From Lathyrus oleraceus (Eukaryota > Streptophyta > Magnoliopsida > Fabales > Fabaceae): a stretch of DNA of 64,000 bases. This document shows positions 45,868 to 57,602 of the stretch, in pieces; the first letter of the stretch is position 1; the number at the start of each line of letters is the position of its first letter. A program made the position numbers and the translations under genes. The stretch spans positions 441,707,351-441,771,350 of the forward strand of contig NC_066580.1 in the NCBI RefSeq assembly GCF_024323335.1. Direction: 5' to 3'. The notes beneath the pieces were generated by a model. The model had not been told where the DNA came from. It was given only the letters and a program-made list of their open reading frames with translations, and did no database searches.

Positions 45868-46824
45868 TTGTTTCAGTTATATTTATTTACCTTTCAATAT
45901 TTCCCTTTCAAGTATGTTATTTCTCTTTTATATATATATATCAAAAATATATTTTAAGTCAAGTCCCTAGTGTGATTTTTTTTTATTATCTATTCCCCTC
46001 AAATTTTCTTGAGCCATAACAAACTTCAACACACTCAATAAGTATAAAGGATGCTTATTTTATAAAACCTGAGTGAAATTAAGACAAAATTATTACCGCC
46101 CCAGCACTCTAAAAACCTCAGCATGTTAGATCAGGCTAAGTACCTATTATACCAATTCCTTGCACTTTTAGTTTTATAGTAACCCCGAGTAGTTTATACG
46201 AGGAGTCGGCACCATCTTAATAGCAAACTACGTGGAGAGCCGATGAATATAAGTGAAGGATTCCCAAAACAACATATTAAAAATCAGGAAATGCACTAAT
46301 TAAGTTAGGTGATCCTTACCCGATCATTTAATCCAAAGGTTGCGGACCCTGCAAAAACATAGTATGAACGACCCATTGTGAGTTGGCTCAACGGTTTCTG
46401 GTGCTGAACTTGGTAGGGCGGACTACGGTCCGATCCCCCGCAATTTGCATTGGACCAAATAACGAAGTTACCCAACTTACGTACCAGAACTTCTAGCTAA
46501 AAGGGGATCAGAATCGCTAACCGGTTACTCCACTATGTGCGCGAAAGGATAAAGGGGTTAATGTGATTTCGCTAGAATGAAAACGGGTGAAATAAGAGTA
46601 AAAGAACTAGGCCGAGCTATAATAGCATGACTCGAACTGGTTTGCATAAGGTGAGGTTATCTAGTGCTGTTACAGTAATTTTTGATGTTAAGATTAAGCT
46701 CAGGTTATTTCTAAACGAGATTTACTTGCAACCTATTATGAATTGATGTGTGTTTGGAAATGTTATCTGGCTAATATTTGAAATCGATTTCCACATTGTA
46801 TCTTGCTTGAGGACAAGCAAAAGT

Positions 46825-46841
46825 CTAAGTGTGGGGGAGTT
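46825..46841 (+). other. Polypurine tract of the Athila element
   Basis: CTAAGTGTGGGGGAGTT directly abuts the 3' LTR start TGATAACATG. Confidence 0.85.
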
Positions 46842-48589
46842 TGATAACATGAAACTATATTACATTTTTAGACTTGATTTAATTAAATTATATTGTTATT
46901 TGATTCAATTTATTTTATATTATTCGATATTACTTGGTATTCTCTTATTATTTATTTTAGGTAACATTATTTGAAGCATGTGTGAAAAAGAAAGAAAAGG
47001 GGTGCAAAAAGAGGATTCTCTAGGAAAAGCATCTCACAAAGCCCAGCCCACGTTTGGGGCAAGCAAAATGGCTGTGACGACCGCCACACTCACGTGCCGA
47101 GCGTCACGCCCCTTTACCTAGTGTTACGACCGTAACACATAGTGTGACGGCCGTCACACCCCCACTCCTATATTTTGGCTTTGACGCGCGTAACAGAAGC
47201 ACGTTCTCTCCTATTTTTCCTCTTGACTCGTTGACACTTTGGAACCCTACTGAAGATGCTTTTGAGGAAACGGTTATTTTATGGATGAATATAAATAGAC
47301 CCCAAAAGATCCAATAAGGGGATAGACCTACGCCGTGCAATATTTTTCCTGCTTTCTAATTTTTCAGCATTCTATTTTCTTAGCATTTCATTTTCTTTTC
47401 TTTGCTAGCTTAATTTACTAAGCATTCAATTTATTTTCTCACGATAGTTTCTACACCGGAAACTATTGTGTAATTTTTACTGGATCTAACCTTACGTTAG
47501 ATCATAGTATTTTATTTCTTTGTTTTTACCTTTCTGTCTGATCAAGAATTATGAAGAACAAATCCAACCGACTTGTGGTGGAGTGTTCGAGCATCGAAGC
47601 TAGGGGATAAAACCAAGATTTCTAGTAATTTTCCAAGTTCATTAATTAATTGAGTTATTATTTTAATTTACATATGCTCTGTGCCGCTATTTATATATAT
47701 ATAGTTTGTTTATTATGGCCGTATTTATGCATGATTGTTGTTTATGCGTGTTTAGCATGTCCGGCTAATTAATTTAGATATCGGTATGTAAAGTAAGCGG
47801 AATAAAGGAATCAAAACTGAGTTGGTTTAAATTTATTTAAAACTATAATCACTCTTTTTCTGGTCTCAATTTACAGAGTTAATACCAAAGTTTTTGTACG
47901 AGAGTAAAAGACATAAAGAAGTTAAAATCAATAGAACGGCGGTTTGAGCTTTTAACTGGACAATGTAAATTGAACATTAACTTTAAATCAGGGCGAAAGC
48001 AATTTTTAAAGTTAATTAAATTCCAATCATTTTCAAAAATTATTTTTAAAGGTTAAATGTGAGGACGAGAGTTAAGCATTTAGGTTTAATCATATAGTCT
48101 AAGTCAACAGAGCGAGAGTTTGAGACGAGGGCGTTTAAACGGTTAGTGTTTTCTTAAAAAGAGTTTCTATAGATTCTATTGCTTTCAAAAGGTGATTTTA
48201 GATTTAACTAAATAGTGAGAGCGTACGTTAATATAAAGTCATAGTCTGATTCAACAGAGCGAGAGTTTGAGGAAAAGACTTTTAATTGATAGTGTCTACT
48301 GAAAGGACTTATTTTAAAATTAAGAAAAAGACCAACGAAGATTTGATTCCCTAAGTACGACGAACTACATACCGATATCCGTGTTATTTGATATTTAATC
48401 TAGATCTAAATTTAGTTTTACTATTCCCCCTAATCATCAAAGTATCATTCGCCTTAGCTTTACGCAATAACCCTAGAAAAATGGTATATCGATTCATTAA
48501 GTCCCTGTGGGATCGATATCTTTTAAAACTACGCGATTAGACTGTGCACTTGCAGTTAATACCCCGATAGACTCACAAAGTCGCGATCA
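46842..48589 (+). repeat. 3' LTR of the Athila element (1,748 bp)
   Basis: Same ends as the 5' LTR, TATA at 47290-47297, palindromes at 47121-47138 and 47142-47159. About 30 single-base differences from the 5' copy were counted by eye, most of them transitions, plus one TA insertion. Confidence 0.95.
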
Positions 48590-49911
48590 GCCATACAAGA
48601 CAGGGATGTATGATATTGTGATGTACTCCCTTACTCTACAAATGGCTTATCTCTCATCTAACAAGGGATGTAACTACTGTTGAAAGAATGAGTGGACACA
48701 ACTGGGCCCAATACCTAGTCTCACTCATCGATAAAGACATTCTATAGTTCCCTCAAATCCTTAACCATAAGGACATGATCTTAAGTTATGGGAACTTTTC
48801 CAATGTTCCCCTCATAGGATCAAGAGGAAGCATAACTTACAATCATATATTAGTTATGAGACAATTGGGACATCCATTGGCTTATAAGCCTGAGGATAAA
48901 TTATTGGAGGGTTTTATCTTACAAGATGCAACCATGAATAATTCGGTTGTCTTGAAGATTATTCATGCTTGGGGGCAGCTCAATAAGGGAAAAGGAAGCC
49001 TAAAAAGACCCAGGGAGGAGTCCACCATACCATATTCTCAATGGATGAGGGAAATGATGTGCATGATAAAGTTACCATTTATTCTAGATAGCCCAGTTGA
49101 ACCAAGAGCTTCTGTGCCAATTATGATCTTTTTGGAGGAAGGAAACAACCTCAACACCACCATCCTTCAAATAAAGAAAGAAAAGGAGGAATTAGAAGAT
49201 AAGTTTTACCATACTACATGTGAGAAAAACCAGTTGCACATAAACCTTAATCTAGCATTAGAACAACTCAAGAAGAGCAAGGAAATGACTAGAGTGAAAG
49301 AGGATAAAAAGGAGCAAGCTTTATGATAACCTTAGGGTTATTAGTTTGAGCCTCATAACACATAAAGATGAATTTGACAGAGCCTGGAGCCAAAGGGATG
49401 AATGGAAAGATATATGTCTGAATTCAACCAAGACCTATAAGGAGCAAAAGAAGAATATGAAGCATGTATCCAAGCTTTGGAAGCTGAAGTCTAAAGTCTA
49501 GTCAACACTCTTCGTGAAGCCGGAAGCCAATATATGGATTCAATATTACAAAGAAGAGTTGTTGAAGGACTCCTTGCCATACCTCCTTCTAAATGGAGTT
49601 GAGCCTACAAAGAGATTGTGGATCTTAAGAGACAGATGAATCTCTTGGAAGAAGCTTATGATAAGATGAGGAAATAGGGCACTTACGTAGAGGGGCATAA
49701 TCAAGCAATGGCTGACACCATCGAGGAAGATAATGCTATTATTTTAAAACTTCAAGAGAAGACTGAACATTATAGAGAAAAATACCTAAAGTTGGTCATA
49801 CTATCCACTGACCTGATTGAGGAGATACCCCGAAGTCTAAAGGAAGTTGAGTACATGACATACCTATTTAAGCCTCAAAAGGAGATCAGTGACTTTCTCA
49901 AATTATGTTGA
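48590..49911 (+). pseudogene. Ogre ORF1 (DUF7745-type), C-terminal part
   Basis: This resumes the ORF1 cut at 30281. MSGHNWAQYLVSL and LSYGNFSNVPLIG, then ILVMRQLGHPLAYKPEDKLL and PYSQWMREMMCMIKLPF, are conserved DUF7745 landmarks. A long coiled coil follows (IKKEKEELEDKFYH, LALEQLKKSKEM). After a stop near 49325 more of the coiled-coil region is visible in shifted frames, ending with EISDFLKLC before 49911. Several stops and shifts show decay. Function of the family unknown. Confidence 0.7.
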
Positions 49912-50305
49912 TATATGGTGGACGAATTTAGAGCTAGGATTAAGGAACATTGTTAGAAGTTTTCTATTGTAATGTTTTTTATTTTTATGTGTTTCCCTTT
50001 CTACAAATTATGAACAATCTTTGATTTTCTTTGTTACCGCCTCCAAATTATGGAATGAATAAAGTACTTTGAATTTCTAATATCTTTAGCTTGATTGAAA
50101 TTAATGAATGATTACGATTCATCTAAAAATATTTTTCTACATACTCATGCAATCATACATACATACTCATGAATTCATACATACATACACATGCATAAAA
50201 AGAAACAAAAAAAGTCCTCTTCTCCCATATTTTCTCATAATCATCGCTCAAGACAACCTGACTCTCCAACTGCCTTACCAAACTTGAGCTTGCCAAAAGA
50301 AGACC
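49912..50305. other. Noncoding gap between ORF1 and gag
   Basis: AT-rich, with CATACATACATACTCATG repeats near 50140-50190. No gene seen. Confidence 0.5.
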
Positions 50306-50493
50306 ATGGAACAAATCCAGTAGAATCAGGTCACGCTCAGAGAGGACATCGACTTAGTAAAAGGGAACATCAAGGGGATGGAAGACAAGATTGACTAGAT
50401 CACGCACGCCATTATTAACATGATGGCAAGAGAAGCTGAGGCTGAAAAGGCAAGGTTGCTCCCACATATACTCCTCCACCTGTGGATGGTAAC
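50306..50493 (+). pseudogene. Start of the Ogre gag, cut by solo LTR 2
   Basis: From ATG at 50306 a frame with two stops reads EQIQ, TLREDIDLVKGNIKGMEDKI and MAREAEAEKARLL, the typical helical N-terminus of Ogre gag. It is broken at 50493 by the solo LTR. Confidence 0.6.
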
Positions 50494-50643
50494 TGTCGCA
50501 TTACGCGAAAAACCGGCGGGAAAACAGAACAACAGAGCCGCCACCGTGCGTTATTTATCCCAAAAGAGGGAAAGGAAACGCTCAGAGTAAACCTGGAAAA
50601 GACATGGTCTCGCGACCAAAGAGAATGGGATCGGGAGTCGGTT

Positions 50644-50853
50644 ATGCGAAGGGAAGGTATTAGCACCCCTACGCATCCGTCGTACTCGACGGGATCCACG
50701 CACAAAAGGAAGGAAAATGGTTGCTAAAAACACTGCTCAAACTCACACACACTGGCTGAAAAGAGACACAGGAAACAAACAAGGCTGACTCGGCAGGATA
50801 TCGCATCCTGGGCCTACTTAGTCTATCAGGCATAGACATCAGAGTCAAAGTAG
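50644..50853 (-). other. U5 module, copy 7 in solo LTR 2 (H2, H1, H0)
   Basis: H1 is CCGTCG-AGTA-CGACGG at 50677-50692 and H2 is 50644-50676. H0 has outer CTACTT (50814-50819) with AAGTAG (50848-50853) and inner GTCTAT (50821-50826) with ATAGAC (50832-50837). Both H0 stems differ from the CTACG and CTCAT stems elsewhere yet pair perfectly. Confidence 0.7.
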
Positions 50854-50901
50854 TTCGGACTAGGGGGCAACATGCTCGCTAGGACGTCGCATCCTATGCA
50901 T

Positions 50902-51347
50902 ACGTATCTCCTTTGGACGAAGGAGAATCAGAGCATTCGTAGCTCGGCAAACACGCACACAAACGAACACAGGCAATGGCAAACGTGGAGCCTGAATGCC
51001 AATCACTGGGCTTACATCAGCATCCGAACCAAAAACACACACAAGGAGGCAAACGAGGAGCCTGAATGCCAATCACTGGACTTACATCAGCATCCGAACC
51101 AAAACACACACTGGAACCCGAACGCCACTCGATGGACTTACATCAGCTTCCAAGCACACAACAACACAAAACGAAGACACAGGCAGAAGAAAGGTCTCGA
51201 TTGCAACTAGGGCAAGAGGAGGGGAAGGTCTCAATCGCAACGAGGGCGAGAGAAAAGGATTAGTGTTAGTTGTTAGTCAAACTCGACAAGACATCGCATC
51301 TCGTGCCTACGTATCTCATCTGGACATGAGAATCAGAGTTGCCGTAG
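50902..51347 (-). other. Two further H0 elements in solo LTR 2
   Basis: One has inner stem TCTCCTT (50907-50913) with AAGGAGA (50920-50926). The other, at 51307-51347, has CTACG/CGTAG outside and TCTCAT/ATGAGA inside. Tandem units with GCCAATCACTGG lie between them. Confidence 0.6.
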
Positions 51348-54300
51348 TTCGGCTAAACTATTCCTGTTGGTTTGTGTTTTTTAGGTGGACAACGTCACTA
51401 CGCAATCTACCGGATGCTCGACCTTTGGAGACTTACTCACCTGTAGTAGAAGGAGTGGACGTATCCTTAGGAGGGGATAGTGTTTGTTTGTGTTTTAGGA
51501 AAGCTCAAGCAAGAAAGGAAGTCCTATACGAAGGAACCGTGCTACCTTAATTGACATGCAAACGAGACTACGCGGAGTCTAGCAAACCTAGGGGATACAA
51601 TCACACCACACAAACATATACAGCATGAAATAAACACACCAACAAGGGGCTCAAACATCGGGGCTAGGCTTTAATCGAGGGGTCATATCAACCTCAACAA
51701 ACAAGCCTCTGTATCGGGGTCAGGTTAGCTCTTAACCTTGCCATTGAGGGGCTAAGGTGAAGCTAGATGAAAGGTGGTGAGGGGTGTGCCTCATTGCTTC
51801 TATCTCTGGTCAGAGAGAGCATCAGACAAAGGAGCGTGGGTCCAGAATGGGCGGACCCTTCTACGCTCAGGACATAGACTCGACTGTACAATGTACAAGA
51901 TCTTGGGCTTGGATCTCAATGCTACAACCATGTAATGGGAGCAAGGAGAAGACTCAACTGAATAGTGGGGGATAGATTGCTTATCCCTACCTTCCACCAA
52001 TTGCCTCAAATGAGGACTTTTCCTGCTTGGGACAAATATAAACATACACAAGCATTGCCTCTTAAGGAGGACTTCAGACAGTTTGCCCGGCCCGGTAACA
52101 GCCGGGTCTCCAGACTACATGAAGAAGAAAGTTCCATACCTCAATGCCAATTGCTTATAAGCAAAGCAATGCAAGTTCTTAAGAGAACTGAGCAACTAAG
52201 CGTACCTGTACAAAAGTCAAACAGAATCAGCATCCCATTCATAATCAGACAACAATACAAGAATCAACAATGTACAATCATAATCAAACAATAATGTGCA
52301 TAGCACAAAGCTCAATGTGAACCAACATCCTACAAAACAGCCACATTAGTTTACAAGTCAAGTAAGATAATCCCAAATGTGAAACAATATCCTTAAGCCT
52401 TAACTTCTTAACCTGAAAAGCCAAAGACAAGTTCAAATGTAAGTGACAAGACCACTAGGACTAGCCTAGGGTCCAAAAGAAGGAAAAATCCTAAAACAGC
52501 AACCAATTCATGATCAAAGTCAAGCTATTTCAATTACAAAGGGATCCCAATTGGTCCCATATCCAAACTATGTACACATTTTATTCTATGCAACATGTAA
52601 GGCAAAGTGAACAAACATGGATCATATAAGAGCAACCAGCAAGATTAAATCCAAGTAAATGCCAAAACAGCATGGAAAATTCCACAAAAATTATATCCTA
52701 AACAGAGGACATTCAACATACTACATGTCAATTTTCAAGCAATTTGGGCTAGTGGAACAATGGGAATTAATTCAACATGTCTAAGCATGCAAAAACACAA
52801 TCAAATGAAGCTACAAAATGTACATTAACTTCAATTCAATGGTAAACAGTGACATTACATGGGAAATTAGTAGGACCAAAGCCAAATGAAAGCTACACAT
52901 GTCAGGAACTATTCTACCAAATTTCATGGTCATATCATTCATCATGCTCATTCTATGCACAAAATAAGGCAAACTAGTTCAAAGGAAGCACTAAGCCTAC
53001 AAACAGAATTATTGCATTCATATCCATATCAACACAATCCCAAAAATTCTCAAATAAATTACACCTAAACAGGGGGTATTCAAGGTCTACCATGTCAAAT
53101 TTGAGCTCAATTGGGCAAATGGAACCATGTCAATGAAAATCAACAAAAACAGACACAATTATAGGCTCCAAATCACAACATCAATACATGCTTCCACTTC
53201 ACAAATTCATAACTCAATGAAAACAAAAAAGAAATGGATGAGACCAAAACAGGGAGGTCCTAACATGTGTCTACTACAAGCATGTCAAATTTCATGATCA
53301 TACAATACCACATGAGCATTTCTCAATCAATCTACCAACATGTGTCATATGAGCTTGCGAATTTGTCTAACAGAAATGAAAAATCACAATCAAATTGAAA
53401 ATGCAATGTAAAATTCCACAAAAATTATCATAGCTTCCTAACATGTCAATCAACCACCATGCAAAATTTCATTTCATATCAACATGCATAGACCACTCAA
53501 TTAAATCCAGCAAATTGACATCAAGAGGTGTGACACAAGTTGTCACACCTAAGTTACAAAATTCACAACTACATAACCAGGTATCAAAAATGCATGAAAT
53601 TTACATGGAAATAAACCTCATCCAGTCAAGAATCGTCACAAAAATTGGCAAGAATTTATTTTACATCATGTGCATTTCACAATGGAATTAGTCAAAGGTA
53701 GCAAAAATGGACATGTATGGAGGAACCCTAGGTCAAATGAAAAATACACCATGCACAACTTTGACCAATAGGTCAAAAATCATCTACACTCAGCCACAAA
53801 GTCAACAAAACAATTTCCACATTTTTCTGATTTTTCTATATTTTTCTATGAATTTTTTAAGGTGCTAAAGTATTTTTATGAATTTTTTAGAATTAATTTA
53901 AATTAATTAAATTAACACAATGGCAGTTTGGTAATTCTAGAGGCGGGGGCGGTAAACACGTTTTTTGAACTTTCAAACCAGAAATCTGGATCAAACGACT
54001 TATTATCATCATCTTCAAAAAGGAAATTTCCAGAAAACTCAACGACTGCTCAAGAACACGAAATCCCAAACCATCACCAAAATGGACAATCTCACATCCG
54101 TTGGAACCGTATGATCGAGGAGAGTACGAATATGCATTCAAATCTTCCTAACAATTCCTAAATCATGTGAATCGAATGAGTTAGGGTTTTAGATCCAAAC
54201 TTCAAACTTAGATTTACTAAGCTACAGCTGATCATTCGCAATTCTGAAACCATCATCGTAATCTACATTTCATGCTCTACAACACGCACACAACAATTAA

Positions 54301-55916
54301 GCAAAGCAAGAGTTTCGAAAATCTTGAAAACCTGCTATGGCAGTAGTGAACTCGATGGAATCAGCGCGCGATTTGGCGAAACAGCTACAGCATGAGCATG
54401 AGGAAGTATGATGCGAAGCTTCAATCCACTCGATTCTACTCCTATTGCTCGAATGCACGATTTACCATTGGAGGAGCTCCTTTGGACAGTTGAGAATGGC
54501 GCGGTTTTGAGAGCTCTCGTGCACAAACAGATGAAGTAGTGGCCAATGCAAGATCGATGCCAAAAGAAATTCTCAAATTGATCAAAGAATGATGAAGTTT
54601 GATCAATTTTGGTTTTTGAGAATTCTTGAAGATTCTAGAGAATTGAGATGATTTTGGATCTGATTTTTTGATGGAATGAAAATTCTGTTATGATTTGGAA
54701 GTGATTAGGAATTTATATGATGCCTTAATCCAAGCTTAATCATGATCATTAGCCAAATTGCATTTGTTAGTGAAATGGGAATTTCACTCAAAGTGGCCAA
54801 AATGCCCTTTCTCTAAAACAGTCCATATATCAGCTCAACATTGATTCAAACAAGTCCAAAATATCACATGTGATGTGTAGAAACAAGTCCCATTTCCATT
54901 GGCCATGTATTTTTGAATTTCACCATTTGATAGCAAAATGTCCAATTTTAACCATTGCATTTTTCAAACCAAATCTCAATTTACAAAGCCTATGCATAAA
55001 GTGATGATTCAAACACATTCCAAATGCCATTCCTGAGGTGTTGCAAAAAGTCCCATCTCAAAATTCCAAATATTTTGACATTTGGACAATTTTGCCCCTG
55101 ATCCAATTTAACAGTCCAGTTGAAAAGTGACTTTTTGCATTGGCCACTTTTGGAAAAATCCAATGATGCACCCTTGAAGTACATGTCAAATTGAGTTTGT
55201 GCATATAAAGAACTTGCAATTTGGACCAACCATGTGGTAGTTATGGCCTCCTGATTACGGGTCTTTTCTGAAATTCACTGAGCCATATTTTGCAAACCAC
55301 ACATTGGATTTTTGAGTTCTTGGACTTTTTGGAAAGGTGAGAACAAGATCTTCAACTTTCATGTTGGACAAAATTCCATTTGAAGCTTGTATGATGAAGT
55401 TATTTTGAGGAGAAAAAGTTTCCATTTTTGGCAGCTGAGATTACAGGTCACCTGCTATTTTTGGAAACTTTTTGTCTGACCTCCAAATCTTCAACCTTGG
55501 TCTTTGGCATGTCAAATGAGACTTATATGGACATGAATGAGGTCTTTCAAACCATTTCCCACCTTCCAATCCATAAAATCAGGCACAGTTGACCACAGTT
55601 GACTTTCTAGGGTTTCTGGTTGACTGAACAATGACTGGTGACTTCTGAGCATCCAATCTTTGGCCAAACCACTTCAAAATGATCCTTGGACCATATGAGC
55701 TTGAAAAATCAACCCTAGGGCTTTGTCTCAATGAAAATGGCACTTGCTTGTTTGACTGACTGATTCTCCTGATCAGTTAGACCTGATTCATCAACTGAGC
55801 TTGCACTTGGGCAAATGGACAATGCAATGTTATGCAGTGGACATTGTTAATGCTATGACCTAATATGAAATGAATGTACAAAATGGTAGGGTGCAAATTT
55901 GAGGTGCTACAGTAAC

Positions 55917-56720
55917 CCCATGCAAGGATTCATCTCTGATACCCGAGGGACTGAAGCTAATATCACTTTACAAAAAACTAACGACCTTCATCCTGAAGGG
56001 TCTATCCTGATTTTTATTCAGAGTGGGGCATCTCGCCCCATACAAATATCGGTTCCACAAGACAACTACGTGGTATATGCAGTTGGAGAGAACCCATATC
56101 AAGACATAGGAAGACCTGGCTAATGCTTTCATGAGGCAATACAAGTATAACTTGGATATGGCTCGCAATCGCATACAATTACAAAATTTGTCACAAAAGG
56201 GCAACAAATCATTCAAGGAGTACACTCAGAGAGAGAGGGAACTTGCCTCAGGTGTATAACCTCCGCTATGGGAGAGTGAACTAGTTAATATGTTCATGGG
56301 AACCTTACAAGGCCCATACTACAAGAATATTATAATATCGATATCAACAAGTTTTGCTGACTTGGTGATAGTTGAGGAAAGAATCGAGAATGAGTTGAAG
56401 AGTGGTAAGATTGGAAAATCATCTTTTGGTCAACATACTAATAAGTGGTACTCTAACACCAATAACTTGAATAAAGGCGAGACCAATGTTGTTTCCATTG
56501 ATGGGTACCCCCATATTCCTTACAAACCTTATGTGGCTACACTAAATCCTAATCAGTACCCACATCAGGCATACTTTAGGCCTCAGGCCCAACAACACAG
56601 GGCACCACCTTCCCATAATCAACAACATAATGGGTATCCTCAAAGGAATCAACAGAGGCCTAGGAAGGACTTTGACCCCATACCAATGACGTATATTCAA
56701 ATTATTCCTTACTTATTATA
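55917..56720 (+). pseudogene. Ogre gag, remaining part, internally deleted
   Basis: After the solo LTR, gag resumes with a short proline-rich stretch. It then jumps directly to AFMRQYKYNLDMARNR, IQLQNLSQKGNKSFKEYTQR and LVNMFMGTLQGPYYKN, so much of the N-terminal half is missing. The C-terminal part has FADLVIVEERIENELKSGKI and a Q/P/H-rich tail. A stop near 56259 breaks the frame. Confidence 0.75.
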
Positions 56721-57602
56721 AAGAGGGTTGGTGGAGACTACACTTCTTGCGCCTCCACCAACACCTCCTCCTTGTGGCTATGATGCTAATGCCAAATGTG
56801 ACTTCTATACTGGTTCACCAGAACATACTACTGATAACTTCTTGGCTCTCAAGTTTAAGGTACAAGGCTTGCTCAATTGAACACTATTGAAAATCCAAAC
56901 ATCAAGAATAATCTGATGTTAGGGCACGATGACCTAACTATCAATGCCATTGAAGAATTAGAATACAACATCCTAATATAAGGGGTAGACCAAATTAAAA
57001 CCCTCATGTATAGAATACATGAAAAATGGATTGGCTTTGAGTTGTTCAAAAAATTGCGCGCTGATTGCAAAGTTTGTCGACTCAATCCATACAAGTGCGA
57101 GAAAATGAAAAGGTGCCTTCAACAGATGATGAACCAAGGTTTGGTTCAAAATGGATACTCGAGGAAGATAAAGGACATTTCAGCCATAGAATCTCAGGGG
57201 CATATACCTTTTGAGATCCCTTACCAAAGGAGGGAAACACGTGCATTATTCCAGATTACTATATCCATATCTTCCCAGACGCCAATTAAGATACTAGTTC
57301 CAATACCATTTTAAATTCCAATTCAGATACCAGCAAAGTTAGAAGACCCTATTGTCTTCCATGTTCTTGCGTCATTCCCTCATGAAAATACTAAGTCTGT
57401 ACCCTGGAATTATAACGCCATAACATATGTGGGAGAGAAGCCTCTAGTACTAGAACCAACAATTACTAATATTGCTGGTATTGGATATATGACTCGTAGT
57501 GGAAGAGTGTTCGCCCCCGAACAACCACCAAAGAATAATACTCCTAAAAGTTCAAATGGGAAAGAAGTTGTAAGCTCGTGAGAAGCACCTTATAAGAAGG
57601 GT
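56721..57602 (+). pseudogene. Ogre gag-protease linker region, broken
   Basis: Pieces in changing frames: CKVCRLNPYKCEKMKRCLQQ and MMNQGLVQNG near 57066-57145, then a stretch rich in PIxI and a YMTRSGRVFAPEQP-like segment near 57490. These are usual between gag and protease in Ogre elements. Multiple frameshifts and stops. Confidence 0.55.

Larger units (their letters stand above)
45784..46841 (+). other. 3' noncoding region of the Athila element with duplicated PPT signals
   Basis: Just after ORF B a perfect 9-bp hairpin GAAACATTG-GGGA-CAATGTTTC (45823-45844) is followed by TTAAGTGTAGGGGGGAAAAC (45848-45867). At the 3' end the hairpin TTGCTTG-AGGA-CAAGCAA (46803-46820) is followed by the terminal purine tract. 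Between them is AT-rich sequence without a gene. Confidence 0.7.
30282..48589 (+). mobile_element. Athila-type Ty3/gypsy retrotransposon, full length (18.3 kb with a nested solo LTR)
   Basis: Both LTRs run from TGATAACATG to GCGATCA. Flanking 5-mers are GACAT (30277-30281) and GCCAT (48590-48594), a target duplication with one mismatch. A tRNA-Asp primer site follows the 5' LTR and a purine tract precedes the 3' LTR. Gene order is gag, protease, RT, RNase H, integrase, then two additional ORFs in the env position. By eye the LTRs differ at about 30 of 1,750 positions, so insertion is recent (well under two million years at usual plant rates). Excluding the nested 4.7 kb solo LTR the element is about 13.6 kb. 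Confidence 0.9.
50494..55911 (-). mobile_element. Solo LTR 2 of the same Ogre-type family, 5,418 bp, inside Ogre gag
   Basis: On the minus strand it starts TGTAGCACCTCAAATTTGC and ends AATGCGACA, flanked by a perfect duplication GTAAC (50489-50493 and 55912-55916). The U5 end is clearly related to solo LTR 1, with the same CCGTCG-AGTA-CGACGG hairpin. It has three H0 elements, tandem units with GCCAATCACTGG near 50995-51150, and a probable TATA (minus, TATAAAT at 54711-54717). No internal coding sequence. Confidence 0.92.

Noticed and set aside
50191..50394. ORF of 67 codons before solo LTR 2
   Set aside because: The recognisable gag N-terminus is in another frame; this ORF is a shadow.
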